From NCBI GenBank assembly GCA_016188495.1, contig JACPHU010000025.1, positions 1 to 45,221 of the forward strand: DNA of 45,221 bases, written 5' to 3'. The translations under genes were made by a program, and so were the position numbers. Within the stretch, counting starts at the first letter, position 1. Each line of letters begins with the position of its first letter. The notes under the pieces were generated by a model. That model did no database searches and was not told the origin of the DNA. It saw only the letters and a list, made by a program, of their open reading frames with translations. Of the stretch, positions 1-9,221 are shown piece by piece. The DNA is from Candidatus Uhrbacteria bacterium. GTDB taxonomy: Bacteria > Patescibacteriota > Patescibacteriia > UBA9934 > GWF2-40-263.

Positions 1-159
1 AGAGTACGAACCATCCGGTTTCTTGTTTCTCTTCAGTTCCCGGCTAATCACTCCATGGTTCCTTTTCAACGCTCTGCCTATATCCCTTAGGCTCCAGTGT
101 CCCTTGAGATACCACTGGATCCTCTCTCTTTCCAAAGATGTGAGCTCTTTGCCTCTCAT
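1..159 (-). CDS. IS30-family transposase, N-terminal part (runs off window)
   Basis: Translating the minus strand from 159 gives a protein starting MRGKELTSLERERIQWYLKG and continuing with SLRDIGRALKRNHGVISREL, which is the helix-turn-helix that opens IS30-type transposases (the HTH_38 type). In that family this domain binds the terminal inverted repeats, and a DDE catalytic domain follows. Only about 53 residues lie in the window, so I cannot tell whether the gene is complete. The frame stays open upstream to about 285 but has no ATG there, so 159 is the best start. No terminal inverted repeat was identified with confidence between 160 and 350. Confidence 0.8.
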   Translation of the reverse strand, partial: MRGKELTSLERERIQWYLKGHWSLRDIGRALKRNHGVISRELKRNKKPDGSYS

Positions 160-353
160 AGATCCTAAATATGGATCTAGTTGACGTTCCTTGGCAAAAC
201 ATGCCGTTTTGGAGAAAGAAGCGATGGGTGGTGCATTGAGTTTAGAACTTGGGTTTGTCAAGGAACTATTGACTTTTTCATCATTTTAGGCTATTATTCT
301 CGGTCAATTTCGTTTTGATTTTGATCTTTCACTCTAACCAGGGAAGGAAGGAA

Positions 354-650
354 ATGGGAAAAAAGAAGGGACGGAATGGAGCCGGGTGGACGAACAGGGA
401 TCTTGATCCGTTCGAAACCCATAGCCCGGATCGGAAGTTCGACTGTTGGACTTCGGAGCTCAGGGAGGTCGAGGAGATGCTCGTTCGAGCGCAAAGTGAC
501 CCGTCAATTTTGCAGAGCGAGCACGACGCTCAGAAGTACGGGGGTCGACTCGTCGATCTCCGGAATCGAATCGTTCATGTCAAGAAAATGCTTGCTACCC
601 CTGCGATGAGGTTAATCGCAAGGCAGCTAGCAGTTCAACGAAAGTCTTGA
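354..650 (+). CDS. Small hypothetical protein, charged, 98 aa
   Basis: I do not recognise this family. The ORF track starts at 315, but a purine-rich ribosome-binding site (ggaaggaagg) lies just before the ATG at 354, which gives a protein starting MGKKKGRNGAGWTNRDLDPF. The product is hydrophilic and basic at the N terminus, with a predicted helical second half (ELREVEEMLVRAQ, then DLRNRIVHVKKML). It has no signal peptide or membrane segment. Base composition is more GC-rich than the neighbouring hydrolase and rlmH genes, a property shared with the other Shine-Dalgarno-led accessory genes in this window. It may be linked to the adjacent transposase region or be a horizontally acquired orphan. 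Confidence 0.5.
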   Translation: MGKKKGRNGAGWTNRDLDPFETHSPDRKFDCWTSELREVEEMLVRAQSDPSILQSEHDAQKYGGRLVDLRNRIVHVKKMLATPAMRLIARQLAVQRKS

Positions 651-717
651 TCATCTCGCGCACTTGCGCGGCAGAGAGCCCTTGGCTTGATGTCGTCCAG
701 GTGCGCTCTTTGTTTTA

Positions 718-746
718 TCGACAAAGGAACAAAAATTCAGTATTCT
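718..746 (+). promoter_or_regulatory. Sigma70-type promoter for the alpha/beta hydrolase
   Basis: TCGACA, exactly 17 nt, then TATTCT. The -10 box ends 9 nt before the ATG at 756, so transcription would start at or next to the start codon (leaderless). Confidence 0.55.
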
Positions 747-755
747 CCAAGATAT

Positions 756-1364
756 ATGCGCGTCATTCTTGTTCATGGCTTTAATGCCAATCCCACAATG
801 AATTTTCATCCTTGGCTTGCCAACCAACTCAGGGATCAGGGATTTGAAGTTGTGACGCCGGAACTCCCTCTTTCGACCAAAGAAGAATTTAATCTCCCAG
901 AGATTATTGAAAAAATGAAACAGGAAGTGGGTTATCTCAAAAGCGATGACGTTCTTTTAGGGCATTCACTTGGGGCTTTTATTATTTTGCAATATTTAGA
1001 AGCGATCGAAATGACACAGACCCCTCGGGCCGTGGTTTTGGTTGCTGCTCCTTGGAATGTGTCTCGACCAGAATTACGACGCCTTTTTTTTGTAGATCTA
1101 GATGCCGATGTCCTGATGTGGAAGGCACGAGAGTTTGTGGTCATTCATTCAAAAGACGATCAACTTGTTCCTTATGAACACGGAGAGCGTTTAGCAGCTC
1201 AGCTTAAAGCTAGATTAGTTACCACAGAAAATGATGGACATTTTATGAGTGAGAAATATCCCATTCTTCTTGAAACGATTGAAGAAATTGCCCGCCGTCC
1301 TTTTGAATTCGAACCTGGTATGAGTTTGAAGGACGATTATACGGATATTCAGACACTCTCTTAA
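756..1364 (+). CDS. Alpha/beta hydrolase, RBBP9/YdeN-like
   Basis: This is a small serine hydrolase with the alpha/beta fold. The N-terminal strand MRVILVHGFNANP carries the HG oxyanion region, the nucleophile elbow is GHSLGAF (about residues 70-76), a late Asp is in HSKDDQLVPYEHG, and the catalytic His is in NDGHFMSEK near the C terminus. Length (202 aa) and order match RBBP9/YdeN-type esterases, whose substrates are mostly unknown. The track begins at 687, but the fold starts at the ATG at 756, and a good promoter places the transcript start there. The gene faces rlmH tail to tail. It is probably cytoplasmic, since there is no signal peptide. Confidence 0.85.
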   Translation: MRVILVHGFNANPTMNFHPWLANQLRDQGFEVVTPELPLSTKEEFNLPEIIEKMKQEVGYLKSDDVLLGHSLGAFIILQYLEAIEMTQTPRAVVLVAAPWNVSRPELRRLFFVDLDADVLMWKAREFVVIHSKDDQLVPYEHGERLAAQLKARLVTTENDGHFMSEKYPILLETIEEIARRPFEFEPGMSLKDDYTDIQTLS

Positions 1365-1385
1365 ATAAAGTAATATCGTGTTTTG

Positions 1386-1808
1386 TTAATAGTGGTAGGT
1401 TTTACCCGCGAGAATAGTTCCTGCGCGATAAAGCTGTTCCAGAAGCAAGACATAGGCCATTTCGTGAGTAAATGTCATTGGAGAAAGAGAAAGGATTACA
1501 TCTACGTCTTTAAGCAATGAACGATCAAATCCAAACGGACCAGCGATGATAAAGGTGAGTTCTCGTTGACCCTGTTCACTCCATTTTAGAAGGGATTGTG
1601 CAAAGATCTTTGAATCCATTGTTTTCCCGTCTTCGCTGAGTATAATTGTACAAATATCCTCTTTTTTTATATTTGTGGCAGAAAGTTCTTTTACAAGAAT
1701 GATTTCCATCTTCGCATACACACTAAGTCTCTTTAGAAATTCAGAAGAAAGCTCTTCTAAAGGACCTTTTTTCATTTTTCCCACCTGAATGATTTTGATA
1801 CGAAACAT
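1386..1808 (-). CDS. rlmH: 23S rRNA (pseudouridine1915-N3)-methyltransferase RlmH
   Basis: RlmH is a SPOUT-class enzyme that methylates N3 of pseudouridine 1915 in helix 69 of 23S rRNA, using S-adenosylmethionine, at the decoding-face bridge of the ribosome. The sequence shows the family's start (FRIKIIQVGKMKKGPLEEL), the middle motif LSEDGKTMDSKIFAQSL, the knot motif FIIAGPFGFD and the terminal LSLSPMTFTHEMAYVLLLEQ. The start is set at MFRIKI (140 aa) because the six preceding residues are not part of the family. The C terminus AGKTYHY is typical. The gene is divergent from the 23S gene it should modify; the target uridine there is around position 4290. Confidence 0.93.
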   Translation of the reverse strand: MFRIKIIQVGKMKKGPLEELSSEFLKRLSVYAKMEIILVKELSATNIKKEDICTIILSEDGKTMDSKIFAQSLLKWSEQGQRELTFIIAGPFGFDRSLLKDVDVILSLSPMTFTHEMAYVLLLEQLYRAGTILAGKTYHY

Positions 1809-1869
1809 ACAAAGATATCCTATCATTATTTATTCACATCCTGTGGAAGGTTTAGGCCAAATGGCACCC

Positions 1870-1898
1870 TTGACACGTTTTCTTCCATCAACTAAACT
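1870..1898 (+). promoter_or_regulatory. Candidate rRNA promoter
   Basis: TTGACA, 17 nt, then TAAACT, about 145 nt upstream of the start of the rRNA processing stem and about 210 nt upstream of mature 23S. It is the best sigma70-like match between rlmH and 23S, but the -10 is only a 4/6 match. Nothing else recognisable lies between 1830 and 2040. Confidence 0.45.
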
Positions 1899-2044
1899 GC
1901 CGATGCTATTTGTAAATGAGGTTTTTCTTAAAAGGAACTTTTTCTCCTATTTTATTATCTTGGGGTCAGAGCAGAGTTGGAAACCTACACTCTGGTCCGA
2001 AGAATGACACAGTATCCGAAATCGACCAGTAAAGAACTTTCACA

Positions 2045-2112
2045 ATTGAAGAAGGGTAGTAAGTAGAAAAAATTACAATCGCATATCGATCAAGGTGATC
2101 GAATGTAGAAGC

Positions 2113-2123
<11 letters not shown>
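2045..2123 (+). other. 5' strand of the 23S rRNA processing stem
   Basis: Bases 2103-2123 pair with 5227-5247 in 20 of 21 positions (the inner part is 23S helix 1). Further out, 2045-2059 (attgaagaagggtag) is the exact reverse complement of 5277-5291. Such stems are normally cut by RNase III-type enzymes during maturation. Confidence 0.8.
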
Positions 2124-5226
<3,103 letters not shown>

Positions 5227-5237
<11 letters not shown>

Positions 5238-5291
5238 ACTTCTACATATTCAAACATTATTGTGTTTGACTTGCTGCTACCCTTCTTCAAT
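5227..5291 (+). other. 3' strand of the 23S rRNA processing stem
   Basis: Complement of 2045-2123: an inner arm at 5227-5247 and an outer 15-base perfect arm at 5277-5291. The stem closes before the 5S gene, so 23S and 5S would be separated by cutting near 5250-5300. Confidence 0.8.
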
Positions 5292-5310
5292 TTACAAACA
5301 AAAAATCTTT

Positions 5311-5424
5311 TGTCTTGGTGCCATTTCCAGGAAGGTCACACCCGTTCCCATCCCGAACACGGCCGTTAAGCTTCCTCGGGCCGATGGTAGTGCGATTGCG
5401 CGAGAGTAGGTGGGCGCCAGGACA
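5311..5424 (+). rRNA. rrf: 5S ribosomal RNA
   Basis: The sequence has the 5S pattern: terminal stem tgtcttggtgcc paired with ggcgccaggaca, loop cacacccgttcccatcccgaacacgg and the loop E region cgatggtagtgcgattgcgcgagagtaggtg. Length is about 114 nt. It follows 23S by about 70 nt and is presumably cotranscribed. The terminal stem continues outward (aaaaaatctttt with aaaggatttttt), so the whole 5S sits in the loop of a terminator-like stem. Confidence 0.96.
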
Positions 5425-5440
5425 AAGGATTTTTTGTTTT
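5425..5440 (+). terminator. T-rich end of the 23S-5S transcript
   Basis: The run aaggattttttgtttt directly follows the extended 5S terminal stem. It provides the U tract of a Rho-independent terminator whose stem is the 5S closing helix. Confidence 0.6.
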
Positions 5441-5441
5441 G

Positions 5442-5447
5442 TATAAT
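5442..5447 (+). promoter_or_regulatory. -10 box for the 36-aa membrane peptide
   Basis: Perfect TATAAT, 8 nt before the ATG at 5456. A weak -35 (AGGACA at 5419) lies 17 nt upstream, inside the 5S end. Confidence 0.45.
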
Positions 5448-5455
5448 GTGATTCT

Positions 5456-5566
5456 ATGGATGTTACAAAAAAGAATGAATGTGCCATTTGTCGCCTTTTT
5501 AAAAATGTCTTTATTTTTACTTTAGGTGTTTTGGTTGGAATTATTAGCACCATTCTTTTTCTCTAG
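5456..5566 (+). CDS. Predicted 36-aa single-span membrane peptide
   Basis: Too short for the ORF track. It begins MDVTKKNECAICRLFKNVFI. A charged, CxxC-containing N-terminal part (NECAIC) is followed by about 20 hydrophobic residues ending GVLVGIISTILFL. It would be a small inner-membrane protein with its N terminus probably inside. No Shine-Dalgarno sequence precedes it, but a TATAAT stands 8 nt before the ATG, the same arrangement as several certain genes here. It is followed by a good terminator, so it forms its own transcription unit between 5S and the nucleotidyltransferase. I do not recognise a family. Confidence 0.5.
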   Translation: MDVTKKNECAICRLFKNVFIFTLGVLVGIISTILFL

Positions 5567-5589
5567 ATTTAAAAAAATTTTTCAAGAAA

Positions 5590-5628
5590 ATAAAAAATTC
5601 CAGTTAGAGAACTGGAGTTTTTTATTTT
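5590..5628 (+). terminator. Rho-independent terminator
   Basis: Stem tccagtt / aactgga with loop AGAG, followed by gttttttatttt, and A-rich on the 5' side. It ends the small membrane-peptide unit. Confidence 0.75.
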
Positions 5629-5662
5629 AAGTTCTGATCACTTGAATTTCACTCTGTCAATC

Positions 5663-5690
5663 TTGTAAAAAAGAGGCTCCTTGTTATGAT
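5663..5690 (+). promoter_or_regulatory. Promoter of the nucleotidyltransferase gene
   Basis: TTGTAA, 16 nt, TATGAT. The ATG lies 12 nt after the -10, so the leader is at most a few bases and has no Shine-Dalgarno sequence. Confidence 0.45.
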
Positions 5691-5702
5691 GGGAACCACT
5701 AT

Positions 5703-6455
5703 ATGACGTTTCGTTTTATTATACTTGCGGCCGGAAAAGGTACGCGAATGCACCAAAATTTACCTAAAGCTCTTACTCCTATTGGTGGAAAACCCATTCT
5801 TCAGCACCTTTATGAATCAGTAAAAACTTCAGGTGTCGATGGTGTACCGGTGATTGTTGTAGGACCTGAACGTCCAAAACTTTGTGATAGTTGGGGTGGT
5901 GAGTGTGATTACGTTGTTCAAGAACAACAATTAGGTACAGCCCATGCAGTAAATGTTTGTCGTGAGGCTGTAACTGACGCAGACGCACTTATCGTTTTAT
6001 ATGGAGACCATCCATTTGTTTCTCCTCAAACATTACGTAATTTAGCTCAACTCCATCAAAAAAAACACTCCATTGTTTCAATCATGACAACAACCGTTCC
6101 GTCTTTTGATGCGTGGCCTATTTATTTGCATTGGGGACGCGTCATACGCGATTCAAAAGGTTGTACGAAGGCTATTCGCGAGTATAAGGATGCAACAGAG
6201 ACTGAACGTAAAATAACCGAAGTTAATCCGGCTCTCTATTGTTTTGATACTGTCTGGCTTTGGGAAAATATTGGACACATTAAAAATACGAATGCAAATG
6301 GAGAATATTATCTTACGGATTTAGTGGAATTGGCCGTTGCACAAGGACATTCTATTGCAACAATGAGCATTCCTCCTGAAGAAGCTGTTGGAATTAATAC
6401 CCAAGAAGAACGCGAAATTGCGGAAACTCTTCTTTCTAAAAATCATGTCATTTAA
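5703..6455 (+). CDS. Sugar-1-phosphate nucleotidyltransferase, GlmU N-domain-like
   Basis: The 250-aa protein carries the nucleotidyltransferase fold of GlmU and its relatives. The nucleotide-binding signature LAAGKGTRM is at residues 8-16, followed by QEQQLGTAHAV, the metal-binding LYGDHPFV (GlmU LYGDVP), EVNPALYCFD and NANGEYYLTDLVELA. In GlmU this domain makes UDP-GlcNAc from UTP and GlcNAc-1-phosphate. The left-handed beta-helix acetyltransferase domain of GlmU is absent, so only uridylyltransfer, or transfer to another sugar phosphate, is expected. Its last 11 nt overlap the next gene, which suggests translational coupling. Confidence 0.85.
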   Translation: MTFRFIILAAGKGTRMHQNLPKALTPIGGKPILQHLYESVKTSGVDGVPVIVVGPERPKLCDSWGGECDYVVQEQQLGTAHAVNVCREAVTDADALIVLYGDHPFVSPQTLRNLAQLHQKKHSIVSIMTTTVPSFDAWPIYLHWGRVIRDSKGCTKAIREYKDATETERKITEVNPALYCFDTVWLWENIGHIKNTNANGEYYLTDLVELAVAQGHSIATMSIPPEEAVGINTQEEREIAETLLSKNHVI

Positions 6456-6990
6456 GCTCGTTATTATTGGTGGTGCCCCAGCTACAGGCAAAACCACTCT
6501 TGCTCAATTGATCGTAGAGAAAACCGGTTTTCGAAATATTTCCAAAGATCAATTAAAAGAGTATTTGTTTGATGTTGTTGAGTATCGAGATCGAGAATGG
6601 TCTCGCGAAATAGGTGCCTTGGCATTCCCTCTTTTTATGGGGATTGTTGAGATGTATTTGAAACGGGGCGAATCGATTATTATTGATAATCCGTTTATTC
6701 ACGCAGCAGATTTAGAATGGTTTCATCGATTTCACAAAGAGTATGGAGTAGAGTTTGTTCAAATCCATCTTGTTGCTGATCCCTCGGTTTTACGTCAACG
6801 ATTTATTGATCGAGCTCAATCATATCGACATCCTGGACATAACGATTCTCTCGAGTCTGTTCTACAGGAATTTGATAAAAGATGGTTCAACAAAACATTC
6901 ATTCCATTACCAATTCCAGGTAAAATAAAAATCGTGGATACAACGGATTTTGAAACCATCAACCACGATGAAATTTTAGATTGGATTTAA
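6445..6990 (+). CDS. P-loop ATPase/kinase of the AAA_33 or zeta-toxin type
   Basis: The protein starts at the internal ATG at 6445 (MSFKLVIIGGAPATGKTTLA); the longer track start lies inside the upstream gene. The Walker A motif is GGAPATGKTT (residues 8-17), the Walker B-like segment is SIIIDNPF, and arginines in RQRFIDRAQSYRHPGH resemble a lid. At 181 aa it fits small P-loop kinases that phosphorylate nucleosides, sugars or UDP-sugars. Overlap with a GlmU-like nucleotidyltransferase makes a sugar or nucleotide-sugar substrate attractive, but this is inference. A zeta-type toxin is less likely because no epsilon antitoxin is nearby. Confidence 0.75.
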   Translation: MSFKLVIIGGAPATGKTTLAQLIVEKTGFRNISKDQLKEYLFDVVEYRDREWSREIGALAFPLFMGIVEMYLKRGESIIIDNPFIHAADLEWFHRFHKEYGVEFVQIHLVADPSVLRQRFIDRAQSYRHPGHNDSLESVLQEFDKRWFNKTFIPLPIPGKIKIVDTTDFETINHDEILDWI

Positions 6991-6996
6991 TAAAAT

Positions 6997-7326
6997 TTAA
7001 CGGTTATCACCGGAACCTTGAATAACCCCTCGTTCTTTTCTGGAAAAGAGTTTTTCAATATTGGCTTGTGCGATATCATCCAAGTCTAGACGAAGTTCGC
7101 CTGCTAGTGCCGCGACATACCAAAGAACATCTCCCAATTCCTGCTTGAGTACTTCTCGAAACTCGTCCGTTACTTCTCCTTGGTGGTCTCGCATAATTTT
7201 TTTTATTTTGTTGAGAACCTCCCCGGTCTCTCCTCCAAGCCCTAAGGCTGGATAATAGAGATTGCGTCCTTGATTGGGATAGAGGGCTGTTGTTGCGGCT
7301 TTGGCTTGATATTCTTCAAAGTTCAT
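6997..7326 (-). CDS. MazG-like nucleoside triphosphate pyrophosphohydrolase
   Basis: All-alpha NTP pyrophosphatase of the MazG superfamily. The metal-binding helices are visible as GLGGETGEVLNKIKK and, after a linker, KQELGDVLWYVAALAGEL (the ExxD helix). These enzymes hydrolyse dNTPs, often non-canonical ones, to the monophosphate. The start is set at MNFEEYQAKA (109 aa), six residues inside the track ORF, because this is where the family begins. It is divergent from the endonuclease Q gene with only 22 bp between the start codons. The stop lies 6 bp from that of the P-loop kinase gene, tail to tail. Confidence 0.87.
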   Translation of the reverse strand: MNFEEYQAKAATTALYPNQGRNLYYPALGLGGETGEVLNKIKKIMRDHQGEVTDEFREVLKQELGDVLWYVAALAGELRLDLDDIAQANIEKLFSRKERGVIQGSGDNR

Positions 7327-7348
7327 AGATTTTAAGTGTAGCATATTT

Positions 7349-8629
7349 ATGCGTTACATCGTTGATTGGCACATTCATTCTAAATATTCCCGTGCGTGTT
7401 CTAAACAACTTGAGTTGCCGATCATCGATGCTTGGTGCCAGCGCAAGGGGATTAATATTGTCGCCACAGGGGATTGGACCCATCCTTTGTGGTTTAAACA
7501 TCTTCAGGAAAATCTTGTTGAAACCAGACAAGGTATTTTTAAACTCCGTGATCCCATTGCTCCAGTACTTCCCAATTCTACTTCCACTGAGTTCATGTTG
7601 GTCCAGGAGGTGAGTCAAATTTATAAAAAAGGTGATAAGACTCGTCGGATTCATAATCTTATTTTTTCTCCTTCGCTTGAAACATGTGAGAAAGTGATTG
7701 CTGAATTGAATCGTCGTGAGTTTAATGTAAAAGCCGATGGAAGACCGATTCTTGGGATAGATTCAGAAAGTTTATATAACGTGTTAAAAGAGATCGATGA
7801 AAAGATTATTATGATCCCCGCACATGCGTGGACTCCTTGGTACGCGGTTTTTGGAAGTAAGTCGGGTTTTGATTCTCTCGAGGAATGTTTTGGACAGATG
7901 AGTCAGTATATTTATGCTATTGAAACAGGTCTTTCCTCAGATCCTTCAATGAATTGGCAGCTCTCTTCGCTTGATCAGGTCGTACTGATTTCAAATTCAG
8001 ACGCACATTCTCCAAGAAATTTAGGTCGTGAGGCAAACGTGTTTGAATTTGATGTTCCACCCAATTATGACGAGTTCGTTCGCGTCTTAAAAGAAAAAGA
8101 TGTTGATCGATTTAAATATACGATCGAGTTTTATCCTCAGGAAGGCAAGTATCATTTTGATGGATGCGCCAATTGCCATTTTTCTTCTACACCGCAGGAA
8201 TCTAAACGATTAGATGGTCGCTGTCCCGTCTGTAAGCGTCCTCTTACTCTGGGTGTTCATAACCGCATAGAAGAGCTTGCAGATAGAAAGGTTGAGGCGA
8301 TTCAAAATCGTAAAATTCCTTTTAAATCCATTGTTCCTCTGGCAGAAATTTTAGCAGAAGTCTTTGGGGTTAAATCAACGCAATCTAAGAAAGTAGAAGA
8401 AGTTTATCATCAAATCACTAATCAAATAGGCAACGAATTTACTATTTTGTTAGATACGCCTCTTGAGGTTATTCAAACCGTTACTTCAAATACGATTCTT
8501 GTTTCTGGCATTGAACGGATGCGTACAGGGCAGATTTATATTGAACCAGGATACGATGGTATTTATGGCAAAGTCCGTATTTTTGGTGAGGAAGGGTCTC
8601 CAAAACCTAAACAATCGATTCTTTTTTAG
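7349..8629 (+). CDS. Endonuclease Q (PHP-domain deaminated-DNA endonuclease)
   Basis: EndoQ nicks DNA 5' to uracil, hypoxanthine, xanthine and abasic sites; it is best known from Thermococcales and some bacilli. The PHP metal ligands are visible: DWHIHSKYSR at residues 6-15, the GDWTH region, IPAHAWTPW and SNSDAHSPRNLG. A zinc ribbon follows (CANC, then CPVC, about residues 271-297) and a C-terminal domain with a helix-hairpin-like segment (TNTILVSGIERMRTG). The 426-aa length matches the family, which databases often mislabel as UvrD helicase. Its divergent neighbour MazG would remove damaged dNTPs before incorporation. Confidence 0.88.
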   Translation: MRYIVDWHIHSKYSRACSKQLELPIIDAWCQRKGINIVATGDWTHPLWFKHLQENLVETRQGIFKLRDPIAPVLPNSTSTEFMLVQEVSQIYKKGDKTRRIHNLIFSPSLETCEKVIAELNRREFNVKADGRPILGIDSESLYNVLKEIDEKIIMIPAHAWTPWYAVFGSKSGFDSLEECFGQMSQYIYAIETGLSSDPSMNWQLSSLDQVVLISNSDAHSPRNLGREANVFEFDVPPNYDEFVRVLKEKDVDRFKYTIEFYPQEGKYHFDGCANCHFSSTPQESKRLDGRCPVCKRPLTLGVHNRIEELADRKVEAIQNRKIPFKSIVPLAEILAEVFGVKSTQSKKVEEVYHQITNQIGNEFTILLDTPLEVIQTVTSNTILVSGIERMRTGQIYIEPGYDGIYGKVRIFGEEGSPKPKQSILF

Positions 8630-8633
8630 AAAT

Positions 8634-8670
8634 AAAAAAACTCTCCCACACGTCTGGAAGAGTTTTTTAT
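8634..8670. terminator. Bidirectional terminator between convergent genes
   Basis: The arms aaaaaactctcc and ggaagagtttttt have A and T runs on opposite sides. It can end both the endonuclease Q transcript and the minus-strand lysine-rich gene. Confidence 0.75.
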
Positions 8671-8681
8671 TTGAACGGAAT

Positions 8682-8807
8682 TTAACGTTTCTTTGCTGCG
8701 GCTTTCTTTTTTGGTGCAGCTTTCTTAACGACTTTCTTTACGGCTTTCTTTTTTGGTGCAGCTTTCTTTACTGGTTTTTTTGCTGCGACTTTTTTCTTTG
8801 CTGGCAT
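8682..8807 (-). CDS. Lysine/alanine-rich histone H1-like peptide, 41 aa
   Basis: Too short for the ORF track. It begins MPAKKKVAAKKPVKKAAPKK and consists almost only of Lys, Ala, Pro and Val, with the tetrad AAPKKKA repeated. Such peptides resemble the tails of histone H1 and chlamydial Hc1/Hc2 and would bind DNA or RNA by charge. The Shine-Dalgarno sequence is unusually complete (aaaggaggtgat, the full complement of the 16S 3' end) but stands about 12 nt from the ATG. Together with the long structured leader this suggests high or regulated expression. A ribosomal-protein-like or cell-envelope role cannot be excluded. Confidence 0.75.
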   Translation of the reverse strand: MPAKKKVAAKKPVKKAAPKKKAVKKVVKKAAPKKKAAAKKR

Positions 8808-9100
8808 AGTTCCGAATCACCTCCTTTGTCCCTGATTTCTCAAGAACAAGTCAGAACCACTCATGACGATCCATCGGATCGTCGGGTTCCTCCTAGGATG
8901 TATGAATTATTAGATGCTCGATCGAGCATTGCACAGAGGTTGGAACATACACAGCTGTTGCATTATGACGTTGAAGATTTTTCAACGCTTGAGAACAGAT
9001 GTTCTCGCAATGCATTCAGTTGTGTACGTTCCAACACGGCGTGCAGTTTTGTCGTCGATGTGAAGGACGTGCTTACATCTACGATACCTCTATTGTAAGA
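8808..9100 (-). ncRNA. Highly structured leader or RNA upstream of the lysine-rich gene
   Basis: There is no convincing gene. The stretch is packed with nested inverted repeats: 8939-8953 with 9021-9035 (14 of 15 paired; the odd pair is a U-G wobble only on the minus strand), inner tgcatt/aatgca, hairpins cgttgaa-gattt-ttcaacg (8969-8987) and gagaaca-ga-tgttctc (8991-9006), the palindrome atgctcgatcgagcat (8914-8929), and gacgatcc-atc-ggatcgtc (8864-8882). The first set can form a multibranch junction. Wobble polarity and position favour a minus-strand 5' leader for the lysine-rich peptide. It matches no RNA family that I know. Confidence 0.5.
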
Positions 9101-9104
9101 GAAA

Positions 9105-9221
9105 GAAAGAAACACGACAAGATCTTTTTGTCTCTGAAAAATTTTTTCAGAATAAAAAAAGTTTTTTCGTTTCTTATTTTTTTTCGTTTCTTATTTTTTT
9201 CTAAATTTTTTTTTAAAAAAA
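9105..9221. other. T-rich low-complexity stretch with short hairpins and a direct repeat
   Basis: It contains gacaagatctttttgtc and ctgaaaaattttttcag hairpins, and the segment tcgtttcttatttttttt occurs twice in tandem. It probably terminates the L,D-transpeptidase transcript, whose stop codon is at 9222. Confidence 0.5.

Noticed and set aside
687-755. Upstream ATG of the hydrolase given in the ORF track
   Set aside because: The family begins at MRVILVHGF, and a sigma70 promoter lies inside the supposed N-terminal extension.
6445-6990. Zeta toxin of an epsilon/zeta system
   Set aside because: The Walker A and fold fit, but there is no adjacent antitoxin gene and the overlap is with a sugar nucleotidyltransferase.
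8463-9098. Plus-strand 211-aa ORF and the overlapping 8999-9232 frame with a CxxC-like pattern
   Set aside because: The first half is the shifted frame of endonuclease Q and the antisense of the lysine-rich gene. No ribosome-binding site precedes any internal ATG, and the nested inverted repeats explain the sequence better. I keep it as a minor alternative.
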